Shown: positions 25,096-34,840 of the stretch, in pieces
How the letters are laid out: each line of letters starts with the position of its first letter
Position numbering within the stretch: the first letter of the stretch is position 1
Assembly (NCBI GenBank): GCA_028724885.1
Contig: JAQYTJ010000006.1
Span: forward strand, 1 to 44,858
From: Bacteroidales bacterium
GTDB lineage: Bacteria; Bacteroidota; Bacteroidia; Bacteroidales; UBA932
DNA: 44,858 bases
Direction: 5' to 3'
The notes under the pieces: model-generated
Told to the model about the DNA's origin: nothing
Database searches by the model: none
Seen by the model: the letters and a program-made list of their open reading frames with translations, nothing else
Program-made: the position numbers and the translations under genes

Positions 25096-25619
25096 CTTGA
25101 ATTCCTAAGGCATCACATAAGAGCTGCCCCTGCATTTCTGGCAGCCCAGAGATACGAGGCAAAGTGAAATGAGTTTAACTCTCAATTCCCTAATAGTTGA
25201 CAGAAAAGCCATCGTAAGTCGCCAATAGCTACAAGGAGCTTTGCAAACCAATATTGAAATTTTGGCAATACAACAGTACGGGGTTGATTCCGTAAGTAAT
25301 TAATTAACAAACTATCAGTAAGGATTCACAGTACGGTCACCGCATAGCCAAGCAGGCTATGCGATAGCTTTCCATAACTCATTAGTTGGGGTCGAACCTA
25401 TCAGCGCATACAGAAAACCACTCTGTGTGCATTCTGCTTGTAAACGCTCAGAAGAACCATTAAGATTGTGATGGGAAAATCTATGCCTGAACACAGGTTG
25501 GTGGACTTAATTCCTTTTCTAAATGGGGGTCTCCATGCAGTGTGGGGTAGGGAAAATTATCGTTTGGTCGCAATCGTAATTATTAACAATTGCAAGTCCA
25601 TAGAATGTGAAAAGCAGAC
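25096..25619. other. Non-coding region of about 520 bases with one strong hairpin
   Basis: No convincing gene is present. A perfect 9-bp hairpin lies at 25341-25363 (CGCATAGCC, loop aagca, GGCTATGCG) without a following U tract, so it is not a standard terminator. A string like a tRNA T-loop (ggggtcgaacc, about 25388) is present, but no tRNA fold can be built around it. A small RNA or further gene decay are both possible. Confidence 0.35.
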
Positions 25620-26498
25620 TTAATGAATATTCAAATCCGTGGTATCTTTCTGCTGCAGCCGAGCTGGTTGAGTGGCGTGTTCTGCTGAGACAGATTGGTA
25701 TGTCGAGGCGATTGCTGAGGCTCTGGCAGCGAGAATTGCTTCATGCTCTGCCCTAGCGCGCTCAACCGATACAGATTTCTTCAATATGAAGCCAGAACCC
25801 AGATATTTCGTGCGCACATCCTCATCAGAGGCCAGCTGCTCTGGAGTACCCTGCTGCAGAATCGTTCCCTCATAAAGCAGGTAGGCTCTGTCTGTTATGG
25901 CCAGCGTCTCGCCGACATTGTGATCCGTGATGATCACGCCTATATTCTTATATTTCAGCTTAGCAATTATGAACTGAATGTCCTCGACGGCGATAGGATC
26001 CACGCCTGCGAACGGCTCGTCCAGAAGGATGAATTTCGGGTCTATGGCCAACGCACGCGCTATCTCGCAACGGCGTCTCTCCCCTCCGGAAAGCTGGATT
26101 CCCAGGCTCTTGCGAACCTTTGAGAGATTAAACTCGTCAATAAGATTCTCCAGCCTCATGTTGCGCTCGTCCCTAGTCATGTCGGACATTTCCATCACGG
26201 ACATTATATTATCCTCAACCGACATCTTCCTAAATACCGATGCCTCTTGAGGCAGGTATCCTATTCCTTTCTGAGCCCGTTTGTACATAGGCAGTTCCGT
26301 GATATCTTCATCGTCTAGATACACGCGCCCACCGTTAGGGACTATCTGACCGGTGATCATATAGAAGCTGGTGGTCTTGCCTGCGCCGTTAGGTCCCAGA
26401 AAGCCCACTATCTCTCCTTGGTTAATCTCCATAGACACACCCTTCACAACCGTCCTTATGCCGTATTTTTTTACAAGATTATCGCAACGAAGTTTCAT
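25620..26498 (-). CDS. lptB: LPS export ABC transporter ATP-binding protein
   Basis: This 292-residue ABC ATPase powers LptB2FG extraction of lipopolysaccharide from the inner membrane. It has Walker A GPNGAGKT at 35-42, the LptB-typical Q-loop region [16 protein letters not shown] (79-94), signature LSGGERRR at 136-143, Walker B FILLDEP at 156-162 and the H-loop histidine at 193 in TDHN. The family is usually about 240 residues. Here an extra 50-residue, Ala-rich charged tail follows from residue 241 ([16 protein letters not shown]) and has no known domain. It lies 13 bases after dnaX on the same strand, so the two are probably cotranscribed. Confidence 0.94.
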   Translation of the reverse strand: MKLRCDNLVKKYGIRTVVKGVSMEINQGEIVGFLGPNGAGKTTSFYMITGQIVPNGGRVYLDDEDITELPMYKRAQKGIGYLPQEASVFRKMSVEDNIMSVMEMSDMTRDERNMRLENLIDEFNLSKVRKSLGIQLSGGERRRCEIARALAIDPKFILLDEPFAGVDPIAVEDIQFIIAKLKYKNIGVIITDHNVGETLAITDRAYLLYEGTILQQGTPEQLASDEDVRTKYLGSGFILKKSVSVERARAEHEAILAARASAIASTYQSVSAEHATQPARLQQKDTTDLNIH

Positions 26499-26511
26499 AT
26501 TCTTAAATACT

Positions 26512-28272
26512 TTACTTTGTCTCCAAGCCGAAATCTTTGATTAAGCTGCCGACCTCCTCATTCTCTTTCATTAAGGCCTTCGCCTTCTCCTCGTCGGTGT
26601 ATGGAGCCATTTCTTTCTGTTCAGTCATCTTTACGTCCACGTCCAGGTGGATTTTCGTAGAGCCTATTTTTTTCTGCAAATATCCTTCCAGCGCATGCAG
26701 CTGACGCTCCCGTATCCAAGTCTGCTGGGCAACGTTATCCACGTTGAAAGTCAGAATCTTGCAGCCATCCTTCTCCGTTATCGAAAATTCCGCATTCTGC
26801 AGAGTGCTGCTAAGCCTCGGCTGCTTGGCACAATATTCCGGCATCTCTTTCCACGCCTCCACGACAGCATCGTCATCAGGCATGTCGTCATCTTCTTTAA
26901 TTGCAGAAGAAGTAACTTTTTCCTTGCTTTCCTCTTTAATAGCGTTTAACGACAGAGAAGCTCCGGACTTATAAACTCTCTTCCTATGTCTTGGTGAAGG
27001 GGTTTCTGAAATGGTTACAGCCAGTGCCTGCACGGGCGACGCAGACTCTGGCTCGGAAGCAGCCTTAGCCAGCGCCTCCGAAGCCGCAGCAGCAGATTCA
27101 GCCTTAGCCGGCACCTCCGAAGCCGCAGCAGCAGCCTTTACAGTGACAGCGGCAGGCGCTATGTAAGCATTCGAAGGACCCTTCATCAGAAAGCTAAGCT
27201 TCATTAATGAATATTCAATATGCAGCCTAGGATTCACTGCCATTTTATATCCAGCCTCGCACTGCGTCGTGATAGTCAGAGCATCAAATAAAAATGCAGT
27301 CGGACATCTGTCAGCCTGCTCACGATACCTCGTTTTCAAAGACTCCGGCAGTTCAAGCAAATTGTCAATCCCCCCGTTCTTAGCCACCATGAGATCCCTT
27401 AAATGCAAGCTCAAAGCAGCAACGAAATGCAGAGCATTGAATCCCTTCGACAATATCTCGTCGAACTTTTCCAAAGCTGTGCCATAGTCCCCTGACAGGA
27501 AAGCATCCACCAGCGAGAAAGAATATTCATAATCAATGACATTCAGATTCTTCAAGATCTCTGAATATTTCACTTCAGTCCCACAGAACGCTACTGTCTG
27601 GTCGAAAATGGTAAGAGCATCACGCATGGCTCCGTCCGCCTTCTGGGCTATCACATGCAATGACTCGTCGTCTATGCTGACATTCTCCTTTGTCGCTATC
27701 ATCCTAAGGTTCCTCACTATGTCAGGCACGTTAATCCTGTTGAAATCATAGGTCTGGCACCGGGAAAGGATGGTAGGCAAGATTTTGTGTTTTTCAGTCG
27801 TGGCCAGAATGAATACGGCATGTGCCGGAGGCTCTTCCAAGGTCTTCAGGAAAGCGTTAAACGCCGCAGTGGAAAGCATGTGTACCTCATCGATGATGTA
27901 CACGCTGTACTTTCCCACCTGAGGCGGGATCTGCACCTGATCCATCAGGTTCTTTATGTCATCCACGCCGTTGTTCGACGCGGCATCCAATTCATGAATG
28001 CAGTACGAACGCCCCTCCTCGAAGGACTTGCACGACTCGCACTTTCCGCAAGGATCCATGTCTGTCGTAGGATTAGCGCAGTTGATCGCCTTGGCGAAAA
28101 GTCTGGCCGTAGTCGTTTTTCCAACCCCACGCGGACCACAGAACAGGTAGGCATGAGCCAGCTTGCCCCTCTTTATCGAATTTTTAAGGGTCTGGACGAT
28201 GTTGTCCTGACCTATGAGCGTCTCGAATGAATCAGGACGATATTTTCTAGCTGAAACGATATAGTCTGACAT
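26512..28272 (-). CDS. dnaX: DNA polymerase III subunit gamma/tau
   Basis: This 586-residue clamp-loader ATPase contains Walker A GPRGVGKT at 46-53, a zinc site with C65, C75, C78 and C81, Walker B region YIIDEVHML near 125 and the sensor ATTEKHKI. Domain III follows to about residue 365. An Ala/Glu-rich linker with internal repeats (about 375-430) and a C-terminal tau-like domain follow. It loads the beta clamp and organises the replisome. No slippery heptamer for making a shorter gamma form is obvious. The -7 box at 28279-28286 ends seven bases before the ATG, which suggests a leaderless message. Confidence 0.95.
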   Translation of the reverse strand: MSDYIVSARKYRPDSFETLIGQDNIVQTLKNSIKRGKLAHAYLFCGPRGVGKTTTARLFAKAINCANPTTDMDPCGKCESCKSFEEGRSYCIHELDAASNNGVDDIKNLMDQVQIPPQVGKYSVYIIDEVHMLSTAAFNAFLKTLEEPPAHAVFILATTEKHKILPTILSRCQTYDFNRINVPDIVRNLRMIATKENVSIDDESLHVIAQKADGAMRDALTIFDQTVAFCGTEVKYSEILKNLNVIDYEYSFSLVDAFLSGDYGTALEKFDEILSKGFNALHFVAALSLHLRDLMVAKNGGIDNLLELPESLKTRYREQADRCPTAFLFDALTITTQCEAGYKMAVNPRLHIEYSLMKLSFLMKGPSNAYIAPAAVTVKAAAAASEVPAKAESAAAASEALAKAASEPESASPVQALAVTISETPSPRHRKRVYKSGASLSLNAIKEESKEKVTSSAIKEDDDMPDDDAVVEAWKEMPEYCAKQPRLSSTLQNAEFSITEKDGCKILTFNVDNVAQQTWIRERQLHALEGYLQKKIGSTKIHLDVDVKMTEQKEMAPYTDEEKAKALMKENEEVGSLIKDFGLETK

Positions 28273-28278
28273 AGCTTA

Positions 28279-28286
28279 CAAATGTA
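28279..28286 (-). promoter_or_regulatory. -7 box (TACATTTG) for dnaX
   Basis: A perfect TAnnTTTG on the minus strand. Its last base lies seven bases from the dnaX ATG, so the transcript would begin at or within a few bases of the start codon. Confidence 0.5.
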
Positions 28287-28300
28287 CATAATTTATTTTG

Positions 28301-28308
28301 TATATTTG
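28301..28308 (+). promoter_or_regulatory. -7 box (TATATTTG) for the 28334 gene
   Basis: A perfect TAnnTTTG lies 26 bases before ATG 28334 and 15 bases from the divergent dnaX box. It excludes the in-frame TTG at 28298 as a start. Confidence 0.6.
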
Positions 28309-28333
28309 TTTTAAACCAAGCTTACTGAAGAAC

Positions 28334-29185
28334 ATGAAAGGATTCAGGATAATACTTGCTGCCGCTTGCCTAATTCTAAGCATCAGCTGCTTCGCTCAAG
28401 GACAGATAACAACCAGACGGGAAAAACTCAAAGATTTCTCCTCGAAGACCACTAAAGTCGTCATCCCTGATGATGATATCCTTGCCGAAGCTTTAATGGA
28501 GGGTGTCACCAGCACTTGGACCATCACGACTTATGAATTTTGCTCTCAGGCTGAGTTCGACAAAGACAAGACTAATGGCAATTTTTATTTCTTGCTCATA
28601 GTGAACAGCAAACAAAGAAAGGAAATCACCCCAAGCATAAAAATGATAACTCTGGTGAAAGGCGGCGAAGGAGCGGACAAAAGCATTAACGACATGCTGG
28701 AAGTAGTGTCTTTCCCGCTATGCTCTGCGACTGAGTCCACAGGTAGGGAGATGATAATAATTCCAGCTATTCTCACGATAATGCAAAGACATGCTTCAAG
28801 CCTGACAGATTCAGAGCTGAAGGCTTATATGAACGTGAAAGTCTCTCCGAAAGACATGAAGACTCTCTCTAAGAAAAGAGTTTACATAAGCAAGGACGAC
28901 TTGGCTCCTCAGGTTAATGAATCTCGGCTGAGCAAGCTCAACCCAGATCTCGTGATTAAAGAAGAGGACTACGTAGACAGTCTCTTAACAGAAAAGGCCT
29001 ACAACGCCTGCATTAGTTACGTCGTAGCTCCCGAAGAACCCATGCAAGGCTCATTATGCTATAAAATGATAATAGAAGCGGACACTTACAAGCTGCTCTA
29101 CTATAAAAAACATAAAATCACTGCCAGAAACGGCATAGGTTTCCTACCTAGCGACTTAGATAATATTAACGACTTAATGAAATAA
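28334..29185 (+). CDS. Exported protein of unknown function, upstream of an M16 peptidase
   Basis: The product has 283 residues. An N-terminal signal peptide runs through FRIILAAACLILSISC to about AFAQ-like CFAQG, with cleavage likely after Ala-Gln near residue 23; the cysteine in SISC could also make it a lipoprotein. The rest is a mixed helix/strand domain without recognised motifs (for example LAEALMEGVTSTWTITTYEF). Its stop overlaps the next start by one base (TAATG), so it is translationally coupled to the M16 peptidase gene. No function is assigned. Confidence 0.7.
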   Translation: MKGFRIILAAACLILSISCFAQGQITTRREKLKDFSSKTTKVVIPDDDILAEALMEGVTSTWTITTYEFCSQAEFDKDKTNGNFYFLLIVNSKQRKEITPSIKMITLVKGGEGADKSINDMLEVVSFPLCSATESTGREMIIIPAILTIMQRHASSLTDSELKAYMNVKVSPKDMKTLSKKRVYISKDDLAPQVNESRLSKLNPDLVIKEEDYVDSLLTEKAYNACISYVVAPEEPMQGSLCYKMIIEADTYKLLYYKKHKITARNGIGFLPSDLDNINDLMK

Positions 29186-30414
29186 TGATCATAGGTAAGG
29201 CAGCCTGTGGGTTGCGATATGCCATCAAGAAAAGTGGCGATGCCGTCGGATATTGCTCGCTAACCATAAAATGCGGTTCGCGAGACGAGGAAGGCTTCCA
29301 CAATGGGATAGCGCATTTCACCGAACATACAATATTCAAAGGCACTTCAAAAAAAAGTGCCAAGACAATAAACTCCTGCCTGAGCAAACTTGGAGGAGAC
29401 TTGAACGCTTACACGTCCCGTGAAGAAATCGTGCTACAAGCCACCGTTCTCAAGGAAGATCTAGGCAAGGCCGTCTCCATGCTGCTAGAACTTGCGACAT
29501 GCCCGACTTTCCCAAAAGAAGAAATAGAACACGAGAAAGGAGTGGTTATAGAGGAGATAAAATCTTACAAAGACTCTCCCCCAGACGACATCTGCGACAC
29601 CTTTGAGGAGAATCTGTTCAAGGGACACCCACTTGGCGGAAGGATACTTGGGAATGCCACGAACGTAAGAAAGATAACTTGTTCGGAATTGCACAGATTC
29701 GTAGATGCCAAGTTTACTCCTGGCAACATGGCCCTAGCAATCGTCGCCAACGTAGATGAAAAACAGATGGAGGAACGGCTTCTGAAGTTAGCGGAAAAGG
29801 CATTCGACGGGAACCGGAAGACTAGCCCCGAAAGAATGTTAAGGGAAATCACTGCCTCACAGGCATTCAATATCAAAAGGAACAGAGGCAATTATGAGGT
29901 AAATGCCGAAATCGGCAGCATTGCTCCGTCTCTCTACGACGAGAAAGGACGATTCACCACTATTCTTTTAAGCAATATCCTAGGAGGGCCATCCTCCAAT
30001 TCCTTGCTCTATTACTATTTAAGGGAGCGCAATGGCTGGGTTTATGGGGTAGACACTTACTACACCCAATATTCTGACAGCGGGATACTCGCTATCACAT
30101 TTGCTTGCGAGAAGGGAAACATAGATAGATGCTTAGAAGGAATATGGAAGGTAATCTCAAAGATGCAGGAAAATGAATATCCTGACTCGAAGCTTCGCGC
30201 TGCCAAAAGGCAATTGCTCGGGCAGATGGTAATAAGCTCTGACAATGGCGAGACCCAGTGCCTTTCCATGGGCAAGAGCCTCATCACATACGGAACTGTC
30301 CATGATGATGAATACGACAGAGTGATGATAGAATCCATCACTGCACAAGACCTTCGCAAAGCAGCATCTGAGATATTCAGTCCGGAGAGAACTTCCTCTC
30401 TGATATTCTTGTAG
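29185..30414 (+). CDS. M16 family zinc peptidase (insulinase/processing-peptidase-like)
   Basis: This 409-residue protein has the inverted zinc motif HxxEH as H44-FTE-H48, and the third ligand fits E124 in VVIEEIKSYKD, the normal spacing. A second, inactive-type M16 half follows from about residue 170, including SNILGGPSSNSLLYYYLRER near 265, a family signature that shapes the substrate chamber. There is no signal peptide, so it is probably cytoplasmic, like the single-chain bacterial processing-peptidase homologues. It is coupled to the exported protein upstream and followed after 18 bases by an O-methyltransferase gene. Substrate unknown. Confidence 0.92.
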   Translation: MIIGKAACGLRYAIKKSGDAVGYCSLTIKCGSRDEEGFHNGIAHFTEHTIFKGTSKKSAKTINSCLSKLGGDLNAYTSREEIVLQATVLKEDLGKAVSMLLELATCPTFPKEEIEHEKGVVIEEIKSYKDSPPDDICDTFEENLFKGHPLGGRILGNATNVRKITCSELHRFVDAKFTPGNMALAIVANVDEKQMEERLLKLAEKAFDGNRKTSPERMLREITASQAFNIKRNRGNYEVNAEIGSIAPSLYDEKGRFTTILLSNILGGPSSNSLLYYYLRERNGWVYGVDTYYTQYSDSGILAITFACEKGNIDRCLEGIWKVISKMQENEYPDSKLRAAKRQLLGQMVISSDNGETQCLSMGKSLITYGTVHDDEYDRVMIESITAQDLRKAASEIFSPERTSSLIFL

Positions 30415-30432
30415 TTTAGTAATATATAAATA

Positions 30433-31068
30433 ATGCAGACACCGGAAGAAAGATATATCCAAGCCCACTCGACAGCCCAAGGGGAGGCTCTGGAATGGAT
30501 AGAAAAGCATACGAACATCCGCACGAATTATCCACGAATGCTTTCTGGGGCAGTCCAAGGGCGTCTCTTAACGATGATGGCCCAGATCTCCAAAGCCAAG
30601 AATATCCTGGAAATCGGCACGTTCACTGGCTATTCAGCGGCCTGCTTGGCCATGGGACTGACTTCGCCAGACGGGCATGTGGACACGATCGAAATCAATG
30701 ACGAGCTTGAAGACCTTATTAGAGAGGGTTGGTCAAAAGCTGGCGTTTCCGATAAAATCACTCTTTGGATCGGGGATGCAATAGACATTCTGAAGAAGCT
30801 TCCAGGGCCTTTCAACTTGGTTTTCATCGACGCCAACAAAAGGGAATACTCTGAATATTACGATTTGATAATAGACAAGATTCCTTCAGGTGGGCTAATC
30901 ATAGCTGACGACGTGTTGTGGGATGGGAAGCCATGGCAGACGCCCCAGCCGCAGGACAAGCAGACACAGGGAATCGTCGCTTTCAATGATAAGGTAGCCG
31001 CTGACACACAAGTAGAGGTCGTTCTCCTCACCGAGCGTCACGGACTCAGCCTCATCCGCAAGAAATAA
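30433..31068 (+). CDS. SAM-dependent O-methyltransferase (class I, COG4122 type)
   Basis: This 211-residue protein has the class I SAM-binding motif LEIGTFTGYS at 59-68. The acidic post-motif VDTIEINDEL lies near 90, and DLVF-like NLVFIDANKREY near 135 supplies the metal-binding aspartate. GGLIIADDVLWDG near 155 is typical of catechol/caffeoyl-CoA O-methyltransferase-like proteins. The natural substrate in bacteria of this group is generally unknown. It probably shares a transcript with the M16 peptidase gene, 18 bases upstream. Confidence 0.9.
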   Translation: MQTPEERYIQAHSTAQGEALEWIEKHTNIRTNYPRMLSGAVQGRLLTMMAQISKAKNILEIGTFTGYSAACLAMGLTSPDGHVDTIEINDELEDLIREGWSKAGVSDKITLWIGDAIDILKKLPGPFNLVFIDANKREYSEYYDLIIDKIPSGGLIIADDVLWDGKPWQTPQPQDKQTQGIVAFNDKVAADTQVEVVLLTERHGLSLIRKK

Positions 31069-31086
31069 ATTCGTAATATTTTTTAT

Positions 31087-31094
31087 TATATTTG
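31087..31094 (+). promoter_or_regulatory. -7 box (TATATTTG) for the GH109-like gene
   Basis: A perfect TAnnTTTG lies 43 bases before the ATG, giving a leader of about 35 bases. No clear -33 TTTG is visible. Confidence 0.55.
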
Positions 31095-31136
31095 TGGTTG
31101 GCGTAAAGACTAATAATATCCTTAAATACATTCATT

Positions 31137-32534
31137 ATGAAACTCAAAAGCTTATTCTTGACAGCTGCCATCATCTTGGCCGCTGCATGTTCCACTAAAA
31201 CCAGCACCCCGGCTGCGATAAAAGTTGATGTTCCTGCCCGCCCGGCTGGTCAGGAGGATGTAATCGGTCTCACTGTCCCTGCTATGGACACGGTGAGAGT
31301 CGGTTTCGTCGGACTCGGAATGAGAGGATCCGATGCCGTAGCTCGTTATACCTATGTTCCAGGTGTGAAAATCGTCGCTATCTGCGACGTAGAGCCTGAC
31401 AGAGTAGAGGCTTCACAGAAAAATCTCGCGGAAAGAGGTTTCCCAGAAGCTGCCGGATATTCTGGCGACACAGTTGCTTACAAGAAACTCTGTGAAAGAG
31501 ATGACATCGACCTTGTCTACATCTGCACAGACTGGTCTCATCATGTTGAAGTAGCATTATATGCGATGGAGCATGGCAAGAACGTAGCTATCGAGGTTCC
31601 TGCCGCTACTTCCATGGAAGACATCTGGGCGCTCATCAACATGTCCGAGAAAACTCGCCTCCACTGCATGATGCTGGAGAATTGCTGCTACGACTTCTAC
31701 GAACTCTCTTGCTTGGCGCTCGCACAGGCTGGCATGTTCGGCGAAGTCATTCATGTGGAAGGCTCATATCTGCACAATTTGGATCCATTCTGGGATGCAT
31801 ACTGGAACGATTGGAGACTTAAATTCAATAGGACACACAAAGGCGATGTTTACCCAACTCATGGCCTCGGCCCTGTCTGCCAGGTGCTAAATATTCACAG
31901 AGGCGACCGCATGAAAACTCTCGTTGCGATGGACACGAAGTCCTTCAACGGCGCAGCCAGAATTGAGAAAAAAACAGGCAAAGAATGCGATGACTTCCAG
32001 AATGGCGACCAGACCAACACTCTCATTCGCACAGAAAATGGCAAGACCATACTCATTTCCCACGATGTCATGACACCAAGGCCGTACAACAGAATGTATC
32101 AGATTGTCGGTACCGAAGGCTATGCTGCCAAATATCCTATCCAGCAGATGTGTTTCAGGAAATCTCAGCTTCAGAAAGTAGACTCTGCAGTCTCTTACGA
32201 CAATCTGGAAGATGAGAAGACACTGTCTAGCGAGGAGATCGCTGCCCTCATTGCTAAGTATCCGAACCCTATTCTGACTCCTGAGCTTGAGGCCCTTGCT
32301 AAAGAGGTCGGTGGCCACGGCGGCATGGATTTCATAATGGATTACAGGCTTATTTACTGCCTCAGGAACGGGCTTCCTCTCGACATGGACATTTACGACC
32401 TCGCCGAGTGGTGCTGCCTCGGCCCTCTTGGGGCTATCTCCATCGAAAACGGCAACGCTCCAGTTGAAGTTCCAGACTTCACTCGCGGCGGCTGGCAGAA
32501 GACTAACGGCTTCCACTATGCTTTCGCAAAATAA
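31137..32534 (+). CDS. GH109-like Gfo/Idh/MocA lipoprotein
   Basis: This 465-residue protein has a lipoprotein signal (lipobox LAAAC; cysteine at residue 18). The NAD-binding Rossmann motif GFVGLGMRG lies at 56-64. The later blocks YICTDWSHHVEVALYAMEHG, YPTHGLGPVCQVLNIHRGD and GGHGGMDFIMDYRL match the GH109 branch of the Gfo/Idh/MocA family. That branch includes NAD-dependent alpha-N-acetylgalactosaminidases that act on host glycans. The envelope location fits glycan degradation. Related Gfo/Idh/MocA lipoproteins have other or unknown activities, so the exact sugar is inferred. Its own promoter and a strong terminator make it monocistronic. Confidence 0.85.
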   Translation: MKLKSLFLTAAIILAAACSTKTSTPAAIKVDVPARPAGQEDVIGLTVPAMDTVRVGFVGLGMRGSDAVARYTYVPGVKIVAICDVEPDRVEASQKNLAERGFPEAAGYSGDTVAYKKLCERDDIDLVYICTDWSHHVEVALYAMEHGKNVAIEVPAATSMEDIWALINMSEKTRLHCMMLENCCYDFYELSCLALAQAGMFGEVIHVEGSYLHNLDPFWDAYWNDWRLKFNRTHKGDVYPTHGLGPVCQVLNIHRGDRMKTLVAMDTKSFNGAARIEKKTGKECDDFQNGDQTNTLIRTENGKTILISHDVMTPRPYNRMYQIVGTEGYAAKYPIQQMCFRKSQLQKVDSAVSYDNLEDEKTLSSEEIAALIAKYPNPILTPELEALAKEVGGHGGMDFIMDYRLIYCLRNGLPLDMDIYDLAEWCCLGPLGAISIENGNAPVEVPDFTRGGWQKTNGFHYAFAK

Positions 32535-32550
32535 AGATTAGAGAATGCTC

Positions 32551-32596
32551 ATAAACCAGAAGAGGCCGGCAATTTCGCCGGCCTCTTCTGGTTTAT
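32551..32596. terminator. Bidirectional terminator, 20-bp perfect palindrome
   Basis: ATAAACCAGAAGAGGCCGGC (32551-32570) is perfectly complementary to 32577-32596 across the 6-base loop AATTTC. It sits between the convergent GH109-like and metG genes, overlaps neither, and would stop transcription from both sides. Confidence 0.85.
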
Positions 32597-32604
32597 ATGC
32601 CATA

Positions 32605-34830
32605 CTACCCAATGACAGAGCCATTGCGGAGGGTTTCCTGTGGGGTGATGAAGCGCATGGTGCCGTCACCTTGCTGAGCCATCAGAATCATGCCTTTCGA
32701 TTCGATGCCGAAGATTGTTCTTGGCTTCAGGTTAGCCAGAATGCAGATCTGCTTGCCGACGAGGTCCTCTGGGGCATAGAAATTAGCTATTCCGGAAACG
32801 ATCGTTCTCTTGTCTATGCCAGTGTCAATGCTGAGCTTCAATAGCTTATCGGATTTCGGAACCCTTTCGGCAGCAAGTACGGTCGCAGTGCGGATGTCCA
32901 TCTTCTGGAAGTCATCAAAAGAGCATTCGGCCTTTTGTGGAGCGACCTTACTCGCAGCTTCTTTCTTCGCAACTTCTTCGTTTGCGGCTTTGGCAGCGTT
33001 CAATTTGGCGATTTGAGCCTCGACTACGCTGTCCTCAACCTTGCTGAAAAGGAGTTCCGGCTTGCCCAGTTCGTGACCCTCTGGCAGAAGATCCTGACTG
33101 CCAAGCATATCCCAGTCGAGAACGACCCCGAAGGCATTCTCGTAGCATCCGACTGGTGGTTCGGATTGAGAGGATGCAGATGCACGGTAAGGCAAGGTAT
33201 GCATGGCACGGCCTTCGCCGGAACGATAGAAGTTTACGGTAGGGTCACCTTCGCCAATGCGATAATCGTGGCCTGCGTTCACGCCTACGCAAAGCATATT
33301 GCGAAGCCTCTCGGCAGCAAAAGGAGTGAACGGCTCGAATGCAAGGGCCAGATCGGCGCAAATCTGCAGCGAGACATTCAGGATGGTGGCACAGCGCGAC
33401 ATGTCCGTCTTAGCCACCTTCCACGGCTCAGAGTCCGAAATGTATTTATTCCCGATGCGGGCAATATTCATAGCCTCCTTCAAAGCATCCCTGAAATGGA
33501 AAGCCTCCAAAGCTGCCTCCAAATTCTTGCGGCACGGGGGAATCTGCGCCAGAGCATCCTCATCAATTGACTGCAGAGCACCACGCGGAGGAACCTTTCC
33601 ACCGAAATACTTCTCGGTCAGCACCACGGCCCTATTCACGAAGTTCCCAAATATGGCAACCAGTTCGCTATTGTTGCGAGTCTGGAAATCCTTCCAAGTG
33701 AAATCGTTATCCTTCGTCTCAGGGGCATTAGCGCAAAGCACGTAGCGAAGCACATCCTCCTGCCCAGGAAACTCGTCGGCATATTCATTAAGCCATACAG
33801 CCCAGTTGCGTGAAGTCGAGATCTTGTCTCCTTCCAGATTCAGGAACTCATTCGCAGGCACATTGTCCGGCAGTATGTAGTCCCCATGCGCCTTTAGCAT
33901 GGAAGGGAACACGATGCAATGGAACACGATGTTGTCTTTCCCTATGAAATGAACCAGGCGAGTGTCCTGACTCTGCCACCAATCCTTCCAAGACTTTGGC
34001 AGAAGCTCCTGAGTATTGGAAATATACCCGATTGGCGCATCGAACCAGACATATAATACCTTCCCCTCTGCCCCCTCAATCGGCAACGGGATGCCCCAGT
34101 CCAGGTCACGGCTCACCGCACGAGGCTGCAAGCCACCATCCAGCCAAGATTTGCACTGGCCGTAAACGTTTGTCTTCCACTCCTTGTGCTGTTCCAGGAT
34201 CCAATTACGAAGCCATGGTTCATACTCATTCAGAGGCATATACCAATGCTTAGTCTTGACCTTGATCGGAGCCGCCCCACTCAGTTTCGACTTAGGGTCT
34301 ATCAGTTCCTCAGGACTCAGCGTGCTGCCACACCTCTCGCACTGATCCCCATACGCATTCGGATTGCCGCACTTAGGGCAAGTCCCGACGATGTATCGGT
34401 CAGCCAGAAATACCTTCGCCTCCGGATCAAAGAACTGTTCCGTCTCCTTCGTGATGAATTTGTCGTCATCGTACAGCCTCTTGAAAAAACCCGAAGCATT
34501 CTTCTCATGCACCTTAGATGTAGTCCTGGAATAAATGTCGAAATTAATTCCTAGCCTAGAGAATGAGTCTTTAATTATTCCGTGATATTTATCAACAATG
34601 TCCTGAGGAGATACGCCCTGCGCCCTTGCCTTGATCGTGATTGGCACTCCATGCTCATCGGAGCCGCAGATGTAAAGCACATCTTCCCCCTTCATTCTAA
34701 GATACCTCACATAGATATCTGCCGGCACGTACACCCCCGCCAGATGCCCGATATGCACTGGCCCATTGGCGTATGGCAAAGCGCAAGTAACCAAAGTCCG
34801 TTTAAAATTCTTTTCCATATTCTTTAACAT
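32605..34830 (-). CDS. metG: Methionyl-tRNA synthetase with C-terminal tRNA-binding domain
   Basis: This 741-residue protein charges tRNA-Met. The HIGH motif is HIGHLAG at 26-32. The zinc knuckle CPKCG...CERCG lies near 150-170. The second signature reads KISTS ([10 protein letters not shown] near 345) in place of KMSKS, a normal variant in this phylum. The anticodon-binding helical domain follows, then a Lys/Ala-rich linker (about 605-630). An EMAP-II/Trbp111-like OB-fold forms the last 110 residues ([32 protein letters not shown]). ATG 34830 or 34818 may be the start. The gene follows dnaG by 10 bases, in an operon. Confidence 0.95.
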   Translation of the reverse strand: MLKNMEKNFKRTLVTCALPYANGPVHIGHLAGVYVPADIYVRYLRMKGEDVLYICGSDEHGVPITIKARAQGVSPQDIVDKYHGIIKDSFSRLGINFDIYSRTTSKVHEKNASGFFKRLYDDDKFITKETEQFFDPEAKVFLADRYIVGTCPKCGNPNAYGDQCERCGSTLSPEELIDPKSKLSGAAPIKVKTKHWYMPLNEYEPWLRNWILEQHKEWKTNVYGQCKSWLDGGLQPRAVSRDLDWGIPLPIEGAEGKVLYVWFDAPIGYISNTQELLPKSWKDWWQSQDTRLVHFIGKDNIVFHCIVFPSMLKAHGDYILPDNVPANEFLNLEGDKISTSRNWAVWLNEYADEFPGQEDVLRYVLCANAPETKDNDFTWKDFQTRNNSELVAIFGNFVNRAVVLTEKYFGGKVPPRGALQSIDEDALAQIPPCRKNLEAALEAFHFRDALKEAMNIARIGNKYISDSEPWKVAKTDMSRCATILNVSLQICADLALAFEPFTPFAAERLRNMLCVGVNAGHDYRIGEGDPTVNFYRSGEGRAMHTLPYRASASSQSEPPVGCYENAFGVVLDWDMLGSQDLLPEGHELGKPELLFSKVEDSVVEAQIAKLNAAKAANEEVAKKEAASKVAPQKAECSFDDFQKMDIRTATVLAAERVPKSDKLLKLSIDTGIDKRTIVSGIANFYAPEDLVGKQICILANLKPRTIFGIESKGMILMAQQGDGTMRFITPQETLRNGSVIG

Positions 34831-34840
34831 ATTATATCCA

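Noticed and set aside
25380..25410. tRNA or tmRNA suggested by ggggtcgaacc (T-loop-like on the minus strand)
   Set aside because: The flanking bases do not form a T stem, and no acceptor, D or anticodon arm could be found.
26900..26980. Programmed frameshift in dnaX to make a short gamma subunit
   Set aside because: The A-rich part of the coding strand is GGAAAAAGTT, not a slippery heptamer in the right frame, and no clear stimulatory hairpin follows.
33700..33850. MetG lacking the KMSKS motif (KISTS instead)
   Set aside because: This variant is normal for methionyl-tRNA synthetases of this phylum, so it is not a defect.
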